A stretch of 64,000 bases of DNA from JAMXLO01 sp963812075 (GCA_963812075.1 CAWETN010000017.1:186001-250000), one strand, 5' to 3'. Counted from the first letter of the stretch, positions 8,186 to 19,317 are shown. Notes: generated by a model not told the origin, from the sequence alone. Translations and numbers: made by a program.

Positions 8186-9526
8186 TCAGGCATCCTCGCG
8201 CAGCATGGGGCGTTCGGCCGCGGCCAGGCCTACGAGTTCGGCCTGTCGCCGTGTGCCGGTCTTGTCGAACACATGCCGGAGGTGCGTGCGAGCGGTGGCC
8301 AGCGAGACCCCGAGCCGTTCGGCCGCGGCCTGCAGTCCGTCACCCTTGACTATCTCGACCAGCAGGGCGGTCTCGGCGCGGGTCAGGCCGAAGCGTCGAC
8401 GTAATGTCGCGGCGCGGGAACGGCAGTCGCGGTCGGGATCGGAGACGAACAGCGCAGTCGCCCAGGGATCATGCGAGGCCCATGCGATGTCGCCGCGCAA
8501 TGGCACGACAAGCACCTCGAGCGGCATCCGTCCGTCACCGCGGGACAATCCGCGGCGCCCGCCCGCCCCAGGAAGCGGATTGCCGTTGTGACCACCGACA
8601 ATGAGGCGGCGCAGCGCGGCGGTGTCCTCCGTGGTTGCGGCGGCGAGACCGGCATCGTCCCGACGCAGCGCGTCGCCTTCGGCGAGCAGCTCTTCGGCGG
8701 TACGATTCGCAAAAACGATGCGGAGCTGCCTGTCGACGATGACCACGCCGTCGCGCAGCCGGTCGAACGCCGCGGCGGTGCCGGTGCGCTGCATGTTGAG
8801 TGCCGCCAGGCGGTGCTGCAGCTGCACCGCACGCTGGATATGCGGGATCAGGGCGGCGAACAGTTGGACGTCCGCCGCCTCGAAGTCGCCGATGCGCCAG
8901 GGGCGATACAGCCGCAGCACCGTGGTGACGCCGTTGTCGAGCAGGGTGTTGGTGGCCATGGCCGCCTCGATCTGCTGCGGCCGCACCCATTCCTGAAACA
9001 GCTCCGTCCTGGTGTATTCGTCGCGTGGCATGAACAGTTCGGGCGTGATCACGCCGAGCGGCGGATTCGGCTGCCACATCTGGCGGAACGGGTTCCGATC
9101 GGCCCAGTGCTGCTCGTAGACACGAACGTAGTCCGGGTCGAGACGCGGCGCGAGGTCGACCACGGTCTTCGTTGTTGCATCACAACGCCCTAGGGCGGCC
9201 ACGTGTGCCCCGACGGTATCCGCCAGGGCGTCGAGTGCACGGGGCCAGCCGGCGGGCTCGATCGCCGCGTCGTAGAGGTTCTCAAGGACGCGCAGGACCT
9301 GCTGGATAAGGCTGTGCTTCGTCCGCTTCCTGCCGCGAAATGCTGCGGCGTTCCGTATGCCCTTCCTGTCGCGGAGCGCCCGGCCAGGATGGCCGGCGGC
9401 GTACTTGCTGCTCGTCGCAGTCGGTGCTGGCCGTGATGTCGTCTGTGCTTCCAAAGCCTGGATCCCCCGTCCCCCGTTGCGACGAGTTTCCGTTTGGATT
9501 CCGTGGCGACCTGTGAACGCATTCAT
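8186..9526 (-). CDS. LuxR-family transcriptional regulator with PAS-like sensor
   Basis: The C-terminal helix-turn-helix is clear (FGLTRAETALLVEIVKG, LGVSLATARTHLRHVFDKTG). The central region contains a PAS-like segment (LRDGVVIVDRQLRIVFANRT). Recognisable sequence starts near LIQQVLRVLENLYDAA; the first roughly 70 residues from the ATG at 9526 are low-complexity and have no good ribosome site, so the true start may be later, perhaps at a non-ATG codon. The downstream protease is the obvious candidate target or partner. Confidence 0.8.
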   Translation of the reverse strand: MNAFTGRHGIQTETRRNGGRGIQALEAQTTSRPAPTATSSKYAAGHPGRALRDRKGIRNAAAFRGRKRTKHSLIQQVLRVLENLYDAAIEPAGWPRALDALADTVGAHVAALGRCDATTKTVVDLAPRLDPDYVRVYEQHWADRNPFRQMWQPNPPLGVITPELFMPRDEYTRTELFQEWVRPQQIEAAMATNTLLDNGVTTVLRLYRPWRIGDFEAADVQLFAALIPHIQRAVQLQHRLAALNMQRTGTAAAFDRLRDGVVIVDRQLRIVFANRTAEELLAEGDALRRDDAGLAAATTEDTAALRRLIVGGHNGNPLPGAGGRRGLSRGDGRMPLEVLVVPLRGDIAWASHDPWATALFVSDPDRDCRSRAATLRRRFGLTRAETALLVEIVKGDGLQAAAERLGVSLATARTHLRHVFDKTGTRRQAELVGLAAAERPMLREDA

Positions 9527-9886
9527 AGTTTCGGTTGGCCTTCATCGCCAGGCGCGGCACCATCAGGCATGCGGGTCGGATGCTCGACCATGCACGAACG
9601 CTCAAGGTGGCGTTTCGAAATCTGTTGCTGAACACTGGCGATTTCGTCGCAAGCGTCACGCGCAGCCCGGAAAAGAAACGACCGATCTATCGACGACTGC
9701 CGGGCAATCGTCGAGATACGCGGCGAGGTGGGTCGCCTTCCGATCAATGCTGCAGCTCTTGCGTCTGTCACATTAGCGTGAAGTGCGAAAGCGTCAGCCG
9801 AACGGCTGACGACTGCGCCGGAGCGGCATCGCCACGCTGGGCTCGCAGGCCCGTTTGCCTGCTTTCACCACAAGGGGATGGTACAA
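9527..9886. other. 360-base gap without a convincing gene
   Basis: This stretch separates the divergent LuxR regulator and beta-propeller genes. Open frames on both strands lack family resemblance and ribosome sites. It presumably holds both promoters, but I see no clear -35/-10 pair or operator. Confidence 0.6.
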
Positions 9887-11077
9887 ATGGAAGAACCCGC
9901 AACTGGACGTCGCGCATCGAGCCAGACATCGGGTCGCGCGCCGCGGGCCCGCACTTTTCTCAGGGCCGCCGTGGCTGGATCTATCCTGCTCGCAGCGGCG
10001 GCCGCCACGGCGACTGGCGCGCACGCGCAGTCGATCGCGCCATCGGCACCGACTGTTCCGGCGCGCGATACGCTGTACGTCGGCGACCAGGTAGCCAACA
10101 CGGTGAAAACCTTCGACGCGGTCACCGGGTTTTCCAAAGGCACACTGGTCCCGGTGAGCGCCGGACTGCACGCGCCGCACGGCATCATCCCCTTCGAGGG
10201 CGATCTGCTGGTGGTCAACCAGAACCAAGGCCTGCCTATTCCTGGCGAAATCCTCCGCTTCCGCGCCGACGACGGCAAGCTCGTGAAGCGTACCGTTCCA
10301 GCGCTTCTCCGCTCCGGCGCAAGCAATCCGAACGCCCCTGGAGCGCCAGACGGCATGGTCGTCTCGGATGGCAAGATCGTCGTCGCCGACGTGCAGGACG
10401 ATCCCAACAACTTCGTGCAGGGCAGCGTCCGCGAATACACCGAGGCCGGCGCCCTGATTCGTCCACTCATGAAGGCTCCGAACGCCGAGATAGATCCGGC
10501 GCAGTACCACCCACGCGGGGTGGTGGTCGGGCCAGACGGCAAGCTCTACGTGTCCAGTCTCGTTGTCATCGGAGGGCCGAACGGACACGTCGTGCGTTTC
10601 GACCCGGAGCGGCGGAAGTTCATCGACACGTTTATCAAGAACAACGGGACGACCGCGACAGACTGCACCAAGAACCTCAACCGGCCTGACGGCCTGGTGT
10701 TCGGTCCCGACGGAAACCTGTATGTCACGACGTTCCGTGCCAGCGGCGGCGATCCGGTCAAGCAGGATACCGATGCCATTCTCGTCTTCGAAGGCCCGTT
10801 CGGCCGGCATCCAGGCGCCTGCATCGATCAGATCGACCTTGACAAGCCCGGCGCGCTCAACGGCACCAGGGCTTTCGCCCAGGCGCTGTTATTCGGCCCG
10901 CGCGGCGACCTGTTCGTCCCGATCAGCGGGAATGGGCCGGATACCGGAGCGATCCGCCGCTACAATGTGCGCACCCATAGCTTCACCAACTTCGCACCGC
11001 CGGGCACCCTCGTGTCACCGGGTTACCTCGCGTTCGGCAAGACGGATCCGGCAACCCTAGCCTATGGCGATGAGTAG
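9887..11077 (+). CDS. Secreted NHL/SMP-30-like beta-propeller protein
   Basis: A 396-residue exported protein. An arginine-rich N-terminus is followed by the hydrophobic stretch AAVAGSILLAAAAATATGAHA, a signal peptide ending near residue 47. The body has repeated blade-like motifs (DTLYVGDQ, PDGMVVSDGKIVVAD, PRGVVVGPDGKLYVSS, PDGLVFGPDGNLYVTT), typical of six-bladed propellers that bind ligands or act as lactonases. The start at 9887 is chosen because AAGGGG lies nine bases upstream; ATG 9878 is the alternative. No catalytic assignment is possible. Confidence 0.75.
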   Translation: MEEPATGRRASSQTSGRAPRARTFLRAAVAGSILLAAAAATATGAHAQSIAPSAPTVPARDTLYVGDQVANTVKTFDAVTGFSKGTLVPVSAGLHAPHGIIPFEGDLLVVNQNQGLPIPGEILRFRADDGKLVKRTVPALLRSGASNPNAPGAPDGMVVSDGKIVVADVQDDPNNFVQGSVREYTEAGALIRPLMKAPNAEIDPAQYHPRGVVVGPDGKLYVSSLVVIGGPNGHVVRFDPERRKFIDTFIKNNGTTATDCTKNLNRPDGLVFGPDGNLYVTTFRASGGDPVKQDTDAILVFEGPFGRHPGACIDQIDLDKPGALNGTRAFAQALLFGPRGDLFVPISGNGPDTGAIRRYNVRTHSFTNFAPPGTLVSPGYLAFGKTDPATLAYGDE

Positions 11078-11127
11078 GCCGGTCCGGCGATCAGGCAACT
11101 GAACGACCAGCCGGGTGCATCAGGACC

Positions 11128-12015
11128 CTACCCACTGAGCGCCAGCGCCCGTGCATAGACCAGCCGGCGCGGCAGCCCGGTTGCAGCAGCAACCAGGGCT
11201 GCCGCGTCCTTCACGCTGTTGCCCTCGAGCGCCGCGCGCAGGCGGCCGTCGAGATCCTCGGGGTCGTCTTCCTCCGGCGGTCCCACCACCACGGTGATCT
11301 CCCCACGCGCCGGCGCCGCCGCGTAGAACACCGCAAGCTCCGGCAGCGTTGCGCGCCGCACCTCCTCGAACCGCTTGGTCAGTTCCCGCGCCACCGCGGC
11401 GGCGCGGGCGCCGAATGCATCCGCCATGTCGGCCAGCGTCTCGGCCAGGCGGTGTGGCGCCTCGTACCACACCAGCGTCGCCGCGAGCCCCGCCCTCTCG
11501 GCAGCGCGCAGCTGGCCGAACGATGCACGCCGCGCGGCGCGGCGCGGCGGCGGGAAGCCCAGTACCAGGAACGGCAGAGGCGGCAGGCCGGACAGCACCA
11601 GCGCGGTTACCGCGGCGTTGGCGCCAGGCACCGCGCCGACCGCCAGCCCCTCGGCCAGGGCCGCGCGCACCAGCCGGTAGCCGGGATCGGATACCAGCGG
11701 CACGCCGGCATCGGACACCAGCGCGATCCGCTCGCCCTGGCGCAGTCGTGCCAGCACCGAAGGGATCGCCGCGTCCTCGTTGTGCTCATGCAGCGGCTGC
11801 AGCCGCGCCCTGGCACCGATCCCGGCGAGCAGCCGCGCCGTGTGCCTGGTGTCCTCGCACAGGATCAGGTGGGCTGCCAGCAGCGTCTCCCGCGCGCGCG
11901 GCGTCAGGTCGCCAAGGTTGCCGATCGGAGTGGAAACCAGCACAAGACCATCAGGCAGGGCGGATGGTCCGTCCTCTTGGTGGTGAGGAGATGCGGGGCA
12001 TGTTTCGTCGGGCAT
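11128..12015 (-). CDS. rsmI: 16S rRNA (cytidine1402-2'-O)-methyltransferase RsmI
   Basis: A 295-residue SAM-dependent tetrapyrrole-methylase-fold enzyme that 2'-O-methylates C1402 in the ribosomal P site. Diagnostic motifs are TPIGNLGDLTPRA at the N-terminus, EDTRHT, and LVSDAGVPLVSDPG. Length is normal for the family. The ATG at 12015 overlaps the divergent lipoprotein gene (start 12000) by 16 bases. The same divergent neighbour relation is known in Escherichia coli (yraL/yraM). Confidence 0.95.
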   Translation of the reverse strand: MPDETCPASPHHQEDGPSALPDGLVLVSTPIGNLGDLTPRARETLLAAHLILCEDTRHTARLLAGIGARARLQPLHEHNEDAAIPSVLARLRQGERIALVSDAGVPLVSDPGYRLVRAALAEGLAVGAVPGANAAVTALVLSGLPPLPFLVLGFPPPRRAARRASFGQLRAAERAGLAATLVWYEAPHRLAETLADMADAFGARAAAVARELTKRFEEVRRATLPELAVFYAAAPARGEITVVVGPPEEDDPEDLDGRLRAALEGNSVKDAAALVAAATGLPRRLVYARALALSG

Positions 12016-13256
12016 TCGTGCTCCTTCTCGGCACACTAGCACTCGGCGGCTGCGCCGGCGGATATGGCGGCTACGGTGGAGGACGCCCGATCGGTCCGGT
12101 TCCGTTGCCGTTGGGTGCTGCCGGTGGCGGGCCCGGCGGTCCGGTCGGCCAGAAGGTGGCGATCCTGCTGCCGCTCTCCGGCCCTCGCGCCGACATCGGC
12201 CAGGCGATGCTGCACGCGGCACAGCTGGCGCTCGACGGAGCCGGCGCGCCGCCGCTGGACGCCAAGGACACCGGCGGCAACCCACAGGCCGCCGCCGCGG
12301 CGGCACAGGCCGCGATCGCCGAGGGCGCCGGGCTGATCCTGGGCCCGTTGACCTCGCCGGAGACCGCCGCTGTGGCGCCGGTCGCGCGCGCGGCCAACGT
12401 GGCGATGCTGGCGTTCACCAACGACCCGTCGCAGGCACAGCCCGGCGTCTGGACGCTGGGGATCACGCCCGGCCAGCAGGTGCGCCGGCTGGTCGCCGCC
12501 ACCCAGGCGCAGGGCAAGTCACAGTACGCCGCGCTGCTGCCGGACACCGACTTCGGTCGCGCCATGGGCCAGGCGCTGACCCAGGCCACCACCAGCAGCG
12601 GCGCCGCACCGCCCAACGTACGGTTCTATGCGCAGGGAATGTCGGCGATCAATGCCGCGGCCCGGGATGTGTCCGGCTATGCCAGCCGCCGCGGCCCGAT
12701 CGACGCGAAGATCCGCGCCTCCCGCCTCGAGGGGACGCCCGAAGGCCGCCGCCAGGCGCAGGAACTCGCCCGGTCGGGAATCCCGCCCGCCCCCTTCAGC
12801 ACGCTGCTGCTTGCGGACACCGGCGAGGCGCTGACCGAGATCGCCTCGCTGCTGCCCTACTACGATATAGACCGTTCGTCGGTGCAGATCATCGGCCCGG
12901 CGCTGTGGGCGTCGCCCTCCAGCGGCGCCAGCCAGCTGCGCGGCGCCTGGTATGCCGCACCCGACCCGGCGGCGCGCGCCAATTTCGAGCAGGCCTATAC
13001 GAGCAAATACGGCAATCCCCCCTCGCCGCTCGCCGACCTTGCCTACGACGCCGCCTCGATCGCGCGCGTGTTGGCCGGCCGCGGCTATTCGGCGGGTGCG
13101 CTCACCCAAGGCTCGGGGTTCATCGGCGCCGATGGCTGGTTCGCGCTGCTGGCCGACGGTCAGGTGCGACGCGCGCTGGCGGTGTTCGCGGTCGATCGCG
13201 GCGGGCCACAGATGGTCGAGCCGGCGCCGCAGTCGGGCAACGTGCCGGGCGTCTGA
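12000..13256 (+). CDS. LppC/LpoA-type penicillin-binding-protein activator lipoprotein
   Basis: A 418-residue lipoprotein with signal FRRAFVLLLGTLALGGC (lipobox LGGC), a Gly-rich linker, then a periplasmic-binding-protein fold (VAILLPLSGPRADIGQAMLH, LILGPLTSPETAAVAPVA). The family activates class A penicillin-binding proteins from the outer membrane in gammaproteobacteria; the role in this host is inferred. GAGGAG lies nine bases before the ATG at 12000, which decides the start. It lacks the N-terminal TPR domain of E. coli LpoA. Confidence 0.9.
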   Translation: MFRRAFVLLLGTLALGGCAGGYGGYGGGRPIGPVPLPLGAAGGGPGGPVGQKVAILLPLSGPRADIGQAMLHAAQLALDGAGAPPLDAKDTGGNPQAAAAAAQAAIAEGAGLILGPLTSPETAAVAPVARAANVAMLAFTNDPSQAQPGVWTLGITPGQQVRRLVAATQAQGKSQYAALLPDTDFGRAMGQALTQATTSSGAAPPNVRFYAQGMSAINAAARDVSGYASRRGPIDAKIRASRLEGTPEGRRQAQELARSGIPPAPFSTLLLADTGEALTEIASLLPYYDIDRSSVQIIGPALWASPSSGASQLRGAWYAAPDPAARANFEQAYTSKYGNPPSPLADLAYDAASIARVLAGRGYSAGALTQGSGFIGADGWFALLADGQVRRALAVFAVDRGGPQMVEPAPQSGNVPGV

Positions 13257-13262
13257 TCCGGC

Positions 13263-14411
13263 CTAGCCGCGGCCGCCTTCGAAGAACTCCTTCACCTTGC
13301 TGAAGAAGCCCTCGCTCTCGGGGCTGCCCTTGCCGTGGCCCTGGGCCTCCGCCTCGAACTCCTCGAGCAGTTCGCGCTGGCGGCGCGTCAGGTTCTGCGG
13401 CGTTTCCACCGCGACCTGGATGTACATGTCGCCGCGCACTGCGCTGCGCAGCACCGAGAAGCCCTTGCCGCGCAGGCGGAACTGGTCGCCGGTCTGGGTG
13501 CCAGGTGGGATCTTCACCTTGGCCTTGGCGCCATCGATGGCCGGCACCTCAATGTCGCCGCCCAGCGCGGCCTGCGTCATGCGCAGCGGAACCCGCATGA
13601 AGATGTTCTGGCCGTCGCGCTGGAACATCGGATGCGGCCGGATCGCGACATGCACGTAAAGGTCGCCGGCTGGGGCGCCGTGGCCACCGGCCTCGCCTTC
13701 GCCGGCGAGACGGATGCGCGTGCCGTCCTCGACGCCGGGCGGGATCGTCACCTGCAGCGTGCGCTCGCGCCCTACGGTGCCGGCGCCGTGGCAGACCTTG
13801 CAGGGGTTGCGGATCACCCTGCCCTGGCCGCCGCAGGTCGGGCAGGTCCGCTCGACCAGGAAGAAGCCCTGCTGGGTGCGCATCTTGCCAGAGCCGCGGC
13901 AGGTCGTGCAGGTGTCGGCCGCCCGGTTCTTGTCCTCCGAGCCGGTGCCGGAACAGGCATCGCACGCCACGCGCGTCGGCACGCGCAGGTTCGCCTTGGT
14001 GCCGGCGAAGGCTTCGGCCAGGTCGATCTCCACGGCCTGGCGGATGTCGCTGCCAGCGCGCGTTCGCCCGGCGGGGCCGCCGCGACGGCCGCCCATGAAC
14101 TCGCCGAACATCTGGTCGAAGATGTCGCCCAGGCCGCCGCCGGCCGAGAAGTCGAAGCCGGCGTTGAAGCCGCCGGCACCGCCCTGCTCGAAGGCGGCGT
14201 GGCCGTAGCGGTCGTAGGCGGCCCGCTTCTGGTCGTCCTTCAGGACGTCGTACGCCTCGCTGATCTCCTTGAACTTCGCCTCGGCCTGCCTGTCCCCCGG
14301 ATTGCGGTCGGGATGGAACTGCATGGCGAGCTTGCGATAGGCCTTCTTCAGGTCCTCGCCGCCCGCCTCACGCGCCACGCCCAAAGTGGCGTAATAATCC
14401 TGCTTCGCCAT
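13263..14411 (-). CDS. dnaJ: Molecular chaperone DnaJ
   Basis: A 382-residue type I J-protein. It has the J domain with HPD in FHPDRNPG, a Gly-rich linker, four zinc-finger repeats (CDACSGTG, CTTCRGSG, CPTCGGQG, CKVCHGAG) and the C-terminal substrate-binding domains. It stimulates the ATPase of DnaK. It lies downstream of dnaK on the same strand after a gap with a hairpin. Confidence 0.98.
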   Translation of the reverse strand: MAKQDYYATLGVAREAGGEDLKKAYRKLAMQFHPDRNPGDRQAEAKFKEISEAYDVLKDDQKRAAYDRYGHAAFEQGGAGGFNAGFDFSAGGGLGDIFDQMFGEFMGGRRGGPAGRTRAGSDIRQAVEIDLAEAFAGTKANLRVPTRVACDACSGTGSEDKNRAADTCTTCRGSGKMRTQQGFFLVERTCPTCGGQGRVIRNPCKVCHGAGTVGRERTLQVTIPPGVEDGTRIRLAGEGEAGGHGAPAGDLYVHVAIRPHPMFQRDGQNIFMRVPLRMTQAALGGDIEVPAIDGAKAKVKIPPGTQTGDQFRLRGKGFSVLRSAVRGDMYIQVAVETPQNLTRRQRELLEEFEAEAQGHGKGSPESEGFFSKVKEFFEGGRG

Positions 14412-14443
14412 CTCAGCCCTTCTTGCTGGCGCTGAACGAAGTT

Positions 14444-14471
14444 GCGCCCGCCTTCGATGAAGCGCGGGCGC
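14444..14471 (-). terminator. Hairpin between dnaK and dnaJ
   Basis: The arms gcgcccgc (14444-14451) and gcgggcgc (14464-14471) are perfect complements around a 12-base loop. There is no T-run, so it may be an attenuator or processing site that makes dnaJ less abundant than dnaK rather than a full terminator. Confidence 0.4.
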
Positions 14472-14501
14472 GACACGTCATTGTCCGTTGGCCCTGATCA
14501 G

Positions 14502-16436
<1,935 letters not shown>

Positions 16437-16510
16437 GAAGCCGCTCCTTTCAGCGGGCGCGCGCGGCCCGAAGCACCGCGGACGCCCCTACGGGGTCTGA
16501 TGCTGTGGAT

Positions 16511-16537
16511 GTATGGGGGTGGGACCGGCCCGGCAAG
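16511..16537 (-). promoter_or_regulatory. Candidate sigma-32 (RpoH) promoter of dnaK
   Basis: On the minus strand, CTTGCCG (16537-16531) is followed after 12 bases by CCCCATAC (16518-16511). This is close to the heat-shock consensus CTTGAAA, about 13-14 bases, CCCCATnT. Transcription would start about 68 bases before the dnaK ATG. The spacer is slightly short, so this is a candidate only. Confidence 0.45.
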
Positions 16538-16580
16538 GGGCGGCAGGGCCGGATTTTCGTGCGCCGGCGACACGACCGCA

Positions 16581-17186
16581 TCAGGCGGTGGTGCCCAGCT
16601 TGGCCGCTGCCGCAATCTCGGCCGGCGGCGCCTTCGCGACCACCACCATGGCCGGGCGCAGCAGCCTTCCGTTCAGCGTCCAGGCCGGCGTCCAGGCCTG
16701 CATCACGCTGCCGGGGGCATGGGCCGCACTCTCCTGCTCGGCCATCGCCTGGTGCAGGTTCGGATCGAAAGGCGTGCCGGTGGGGTCTTCGCGCCGGATG
16801 CCGTTGCGCTCCAGGATGGCCACGAAGTTGCGCTCGATGCCGTCCAGGCCCTCGCGCAGTTTCCCCACGATCTCTGGCTCGCCGGCCGCCGGCGCCGGGA
16901 GGCTGTCGAGCCCGCGGCGCAGATTGTCCGCGGCTTCCACCACGTCCTGGGCGAACTTCTGCACGGCATACTGGCGTGTCTCGTTCACCTCGCGATGGGC
17001 GCGGGCGCGCACGTTGGCGATCTCGGCCTCGGACCGCATCCAGCGGTCCTTCATCTCCTGCAGCTCGGCCTCGAGATCGGCGATGCGGGCAGTGGCGGCC
17101 TGCATCACCTGCTCGGGGGTCTGCGGCACCGCGTCAGCGGCGTCATTGTTGTTGGCGGGGGGCATCGGTTCGCTATCGTTGCTCAT
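16581..17186 (-). CDS. grpE: Nucleotide exchange factor GrpE
   Basis: A 201-residue protein with a long N-terminal coiled coil (QVMQAATARIADLEAELQEM), the family signature around NVRARAHREV, then the C-terminal beta domain. It releases ADP from DnaK. I chose the ATG at 17186 as the family-length start; no clear ribosome site precedes it. A weak sigma-32-like pair lies so close upstream (17196-17224) that transcripts from it would be nearly leaderless. Confidence 0.95.
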   Translation of the reverse strand: MSNDSEPMPPANNNDAADAVPQTPEQVMQAATARIADLEAELQEMKDRWMRSEAEIANVRARAHREVNETRQYAVQKFAQDVVEAADNLRRGLDSLPAPAAGEPEIVGKLREGLDGIERNFVAILERNGIRREDPTGTPFDPNLHQAMAEQESAAHAPGSVMQAWTPAWTLNGRLLRPAMVVVAKAPPAEIAAAAKLGTTA

Positions 17187-17422
17187 GGCGCGATCAGTTA
17201 GGATGAGACTGCGTGGGGGACAAGCGTTGATGTGGGCCGGCTGCATGCGCTGTTGCGTAGCAGGAAGAGATGAGGCGAGGGTTACCGGCCTTCGGCCGGC
17301 ACGATCAGGACTGCCCGGCGCCGTCCGGCCCGCCAGAGCACGACCGTTGCTCGCCGGCGCCTCGCCGCCGCGGGCGGCAAGCCCGATCTGGTTGCAATCA
17401 GACGGCAGCAGCTGAGCTGTCG

Positions 17423-18502
17423 CTAGCCAAGCAGCCGCCCGATCACCCGTGCCGTGTAGTCCACCACCGGGATAATCCGGCCGTAGTTGATCCGCGTCGG
17501 GCCGATCACGCCGATCGCACCGACGATCCGGCCGCCGTCGCTGCGCGCCGGCGCCACCACCATCGAGACCCCCGAGGTGCCGAACAGGCCGCTCTCGGCG
17601 CCGATGAAAATGCGCACGCCCTCGGACTGCTCCGCCAGCTCCAGCAGGCGCAGCATCGTCTCCTGCGCCTCCAGCCGGTCGAACAGCAACTGGATCGCGG
17701 CAAGCCGCTCGATCTGAGTCACATCGGACAACAGCCTGGCCTGGCCGCGCACGATCAGGCTGCCGGGGCGGCCCTCGCCGGTCCAGGTGGCGAGGCCAGC
17801 CTCCACCACCTTGGCCGACAGCGTGTCCAGCTCGGTGCGGTTCGCCGCGATTTCGTCGCCGACGATGCGCCGGAGTTCACCCAGTGAGCGGCCGGAGAGC
17901 CGGGCGTTCAGGTAGTTCGCCGCCTGCTGCAGCGCGGAGGGCGGCAGGCCGGGAGGGATCTCGATCACCCGGTTCTCGACGTGGCCGTCGGCATTCACCA
18001 GGACCACCAAGGCGCGGCCGGGACCCAGCGGCACGAATTCGATGTGGCGGATCGCGCCCTCCGACTTGGGCGCGAGAACCAGTCCGGCGGCCTGCGACAG
18101 GCCTGCCAGCACGGAGCTTGCCTCCGCCAGCGTGTCCTCGAGGCTGCGGCCGGAGGCCGCCAGCGCCGCGGTGATCGCCTCCCTTTCGTCCTCGGCGAGC
18201 TCACCGAAATGCAGCAGCCCATCGACGAACAGCCGCAGTCCCTGGTCGGTGGGGAGGCGCCCGGCGGAGGTGTGCGGCGCGAACAGCAGGCCCGCATCCG
18301 TCAGGTCCGCCATCACGTTGCGGATGGTCGCGGGCGAGAGGTGCATCGGCAGGCGGCGTGACAGGGTCCGGCTGCCGACCGGCTCGCCGGTCTCGACATA
18401 CTGCTCGACGACCTCGCGCAGGACCGCGGCGGAGCGCGCGTCCAGTCCAGGCGGCAATGGCACGCGCGAGGCGAAGCCGGGCGGGTTGAGGGGTTTGTCC
18501 AT
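17423..18502 (-). CDS. hrcA: Heat-inducible transcription repressor HrcA
   Basis: A 359-residue repressor with an N-terminal winged helix (VLREVVEQYVETGEPVGSRT, HLSPATIRNVMADLTDAGLL), an inserted dimerisation domain and a GAF-like core. HrcA binds CIRCE elements upstream of chaperone genes, with GroE controlling its folding. I found no CIRCE inverted repeat upstream of hrcA, grpE or dnaK here, so its operator is probably elsewhere, for example at groESL. The 236-base gap to grpE contains the small hairpin CCGGCC-ttc-GGCCGG at 17285-17299. Confidence 0.95.
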   Translation of the reverse strand: MDKPLNPPGFASRVPLPPGLDARSAAVLREVVEQYVETGEPVGSRTLSRRLPMHLSPATIRNVMADLTDAGLLFAPHTSAGRLPTDQGLRLFVDGLLHFGELAEDEREAITAALAASGRSLEDTLAEASSVLAGLSQAAGLVLAPKSEGAIRHIEFVPLGPGRALVVLVNADGHVENRVIEIPPGLPPSALQQAANYLNARLSGRSLGELRRIVGDEIAANRTELDTLSAKVVEAGLATWTGEGRPGSLIVRGQARLLSDVTQIERLAAIQLLFDRLEAQETMLRLLELAEQSEGVRIFIGAESGLFGTSGVSMVVAPARSDGGRIVGAIGVIGPTRINYGRIIPVVDYTARVIGRLLG

Positions 18503-18605
18503 GACGGAACTCTGTACACAAGCTAGGGACTGCTGTCTGCGCGGTCAATTGCGAATGACATCTTTTCGATCCGTGGTATCTTGCGTTATGGGCAGACTCT
18601 AGAAA

Positions 18606-18619
18606 TGCCACATCTGGCA
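18606..18619. promoter_or_regulatory. Candidate VapB operator
   Basis: A short inverted repeat TGCCA-catc-TGGCA lies 12 bases before the vapB ATG. Antitoxins of this family autoregulate by binding such repeats near the promoter. The arms are short, so chance is possible. Confidence 0.3.
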
Positions 18620-18631
18620 CGAGGTCAAGAA

Positions 18632-18922
18632 ATGAGTCATGACAGTCAGCCGATCAGAGTAGCAGCCAATGGGCGCCTCAGTATCCCGGCGAAGCAGCGC
18701 AAGGCGCTGGGATTGGAGAACGGCGGCATGGTGGTCTCGACACTGGAGAACGGCGAACTGCGCATCCGCACTGTGAAGGCAGTGCTGGACGAATTGCGCG
18801 AACGGCTCGCTCCATACCTCAGGGCATCTGGCGACGCGGTGGATCAGTTCATCGTGGATCGGCACGCCGAGGCTGATCGGGAAGAGGCCGAATATCAGGA
18901 ATGGAAGGCTGGTCGGCGCTGA
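18632..18922 (+). CDS. AbrB/MazE-type antitoxin (VapB)
   Basis: A 96-residue protein with a swapped-hairpin DNA-binding domain (IRVAANGRLSIPAKQRKALG) and an acidic C-terminal tail (DREEAEYQEW) that would wrap the toxin. GAGG lies seven bases before the ATG at 18632. Its stop overlaps the ATG of the following PIN toxin gene by one base, the normal arrangement in type II toxin-antitoxin pairs. Confidence 0.85.
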   Translation: MSHDSQPIRVAANGRLSIPAKQRKALGLENGGMVVSTLENGELRIRTVKAVLDELRERLAPYLRASGDAVDQFIVDRHAEADREEAEYQEWKAGRR

Positions 18923-19311
18923 TGCCGGCGATTTTGGATTCCTCGGTCATCCTTGCCTACCTGCTCGACGAGCAGGGCCGTGAAGCTGCCGAGCAGGCCA
19001 TCGCGGCAGGCAGTAGTATTTCCAGCGTGAATCTTGCCGAGGTAATGAGCCGACTGACGCGGGATGGCACCGACGTTGGCGCATCGACCGGCGTCTTGCT
19101 CGCGCTGCCGATAACCGTGGTCGACCTGGATCCACACCTGGCCATCGCGGCCGGTGCGATGGTCGCGCAGACCAAGCCATTCGGCTTGTCACTGGGCGAC
19201 CGCGCCTGCCTTGCGCTCGCGCAGCGGGAGCGGCTGCCGGCTTTGACCGTCAACCGCACCTGGTTGCAGGCGGGACCTCTGCTGGGGGTCGAAGTGCGCC
19301 TGATCCGGTAG
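18922..19311 (+). CDS. PIN-domain ribonuclease toxin (VapC)
   Basis: A 129-residue PIN domain. The acidic metal-binding residues are Asp6 (ILDSSV), Glu40 (NLAEVM) and Asp93 (LGDRACLALA). Family members cleave tRNA or rRNA when freed from the antitoxin. The reading frame is intact, so this module is probably functional. It is followed seven bases later by a convergent amidohydrolase gene. Confidence 0.88.
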   Translation: MPAILDSSVILAYLLDEQGREAAEQAIAAGSSISSVNLAEVMSRLTRDGTDVGASTGVLLALPITVVDLDPHLAIAAGAMVAQTKPFGLSLGDRACLALAQRERLPALTVNRTWLQAGPLLGVEVRLIR

Positions 19312-19317
19312 CCCGGC

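Noticed and set aside
9523..9771. An 82-codon minus-strand frame upstream of the LuxR gene
   Set aside because: No ribosome site, no family likeness, and it lies in what should be the promoter region.
17286..17299. CCGGCC-ttc-GGCCGG between hrcA and grpE as a CIRCE-like operator
   Set aside because: It shares nothing with the CIRCE consensus; it is at most a small hairpin.
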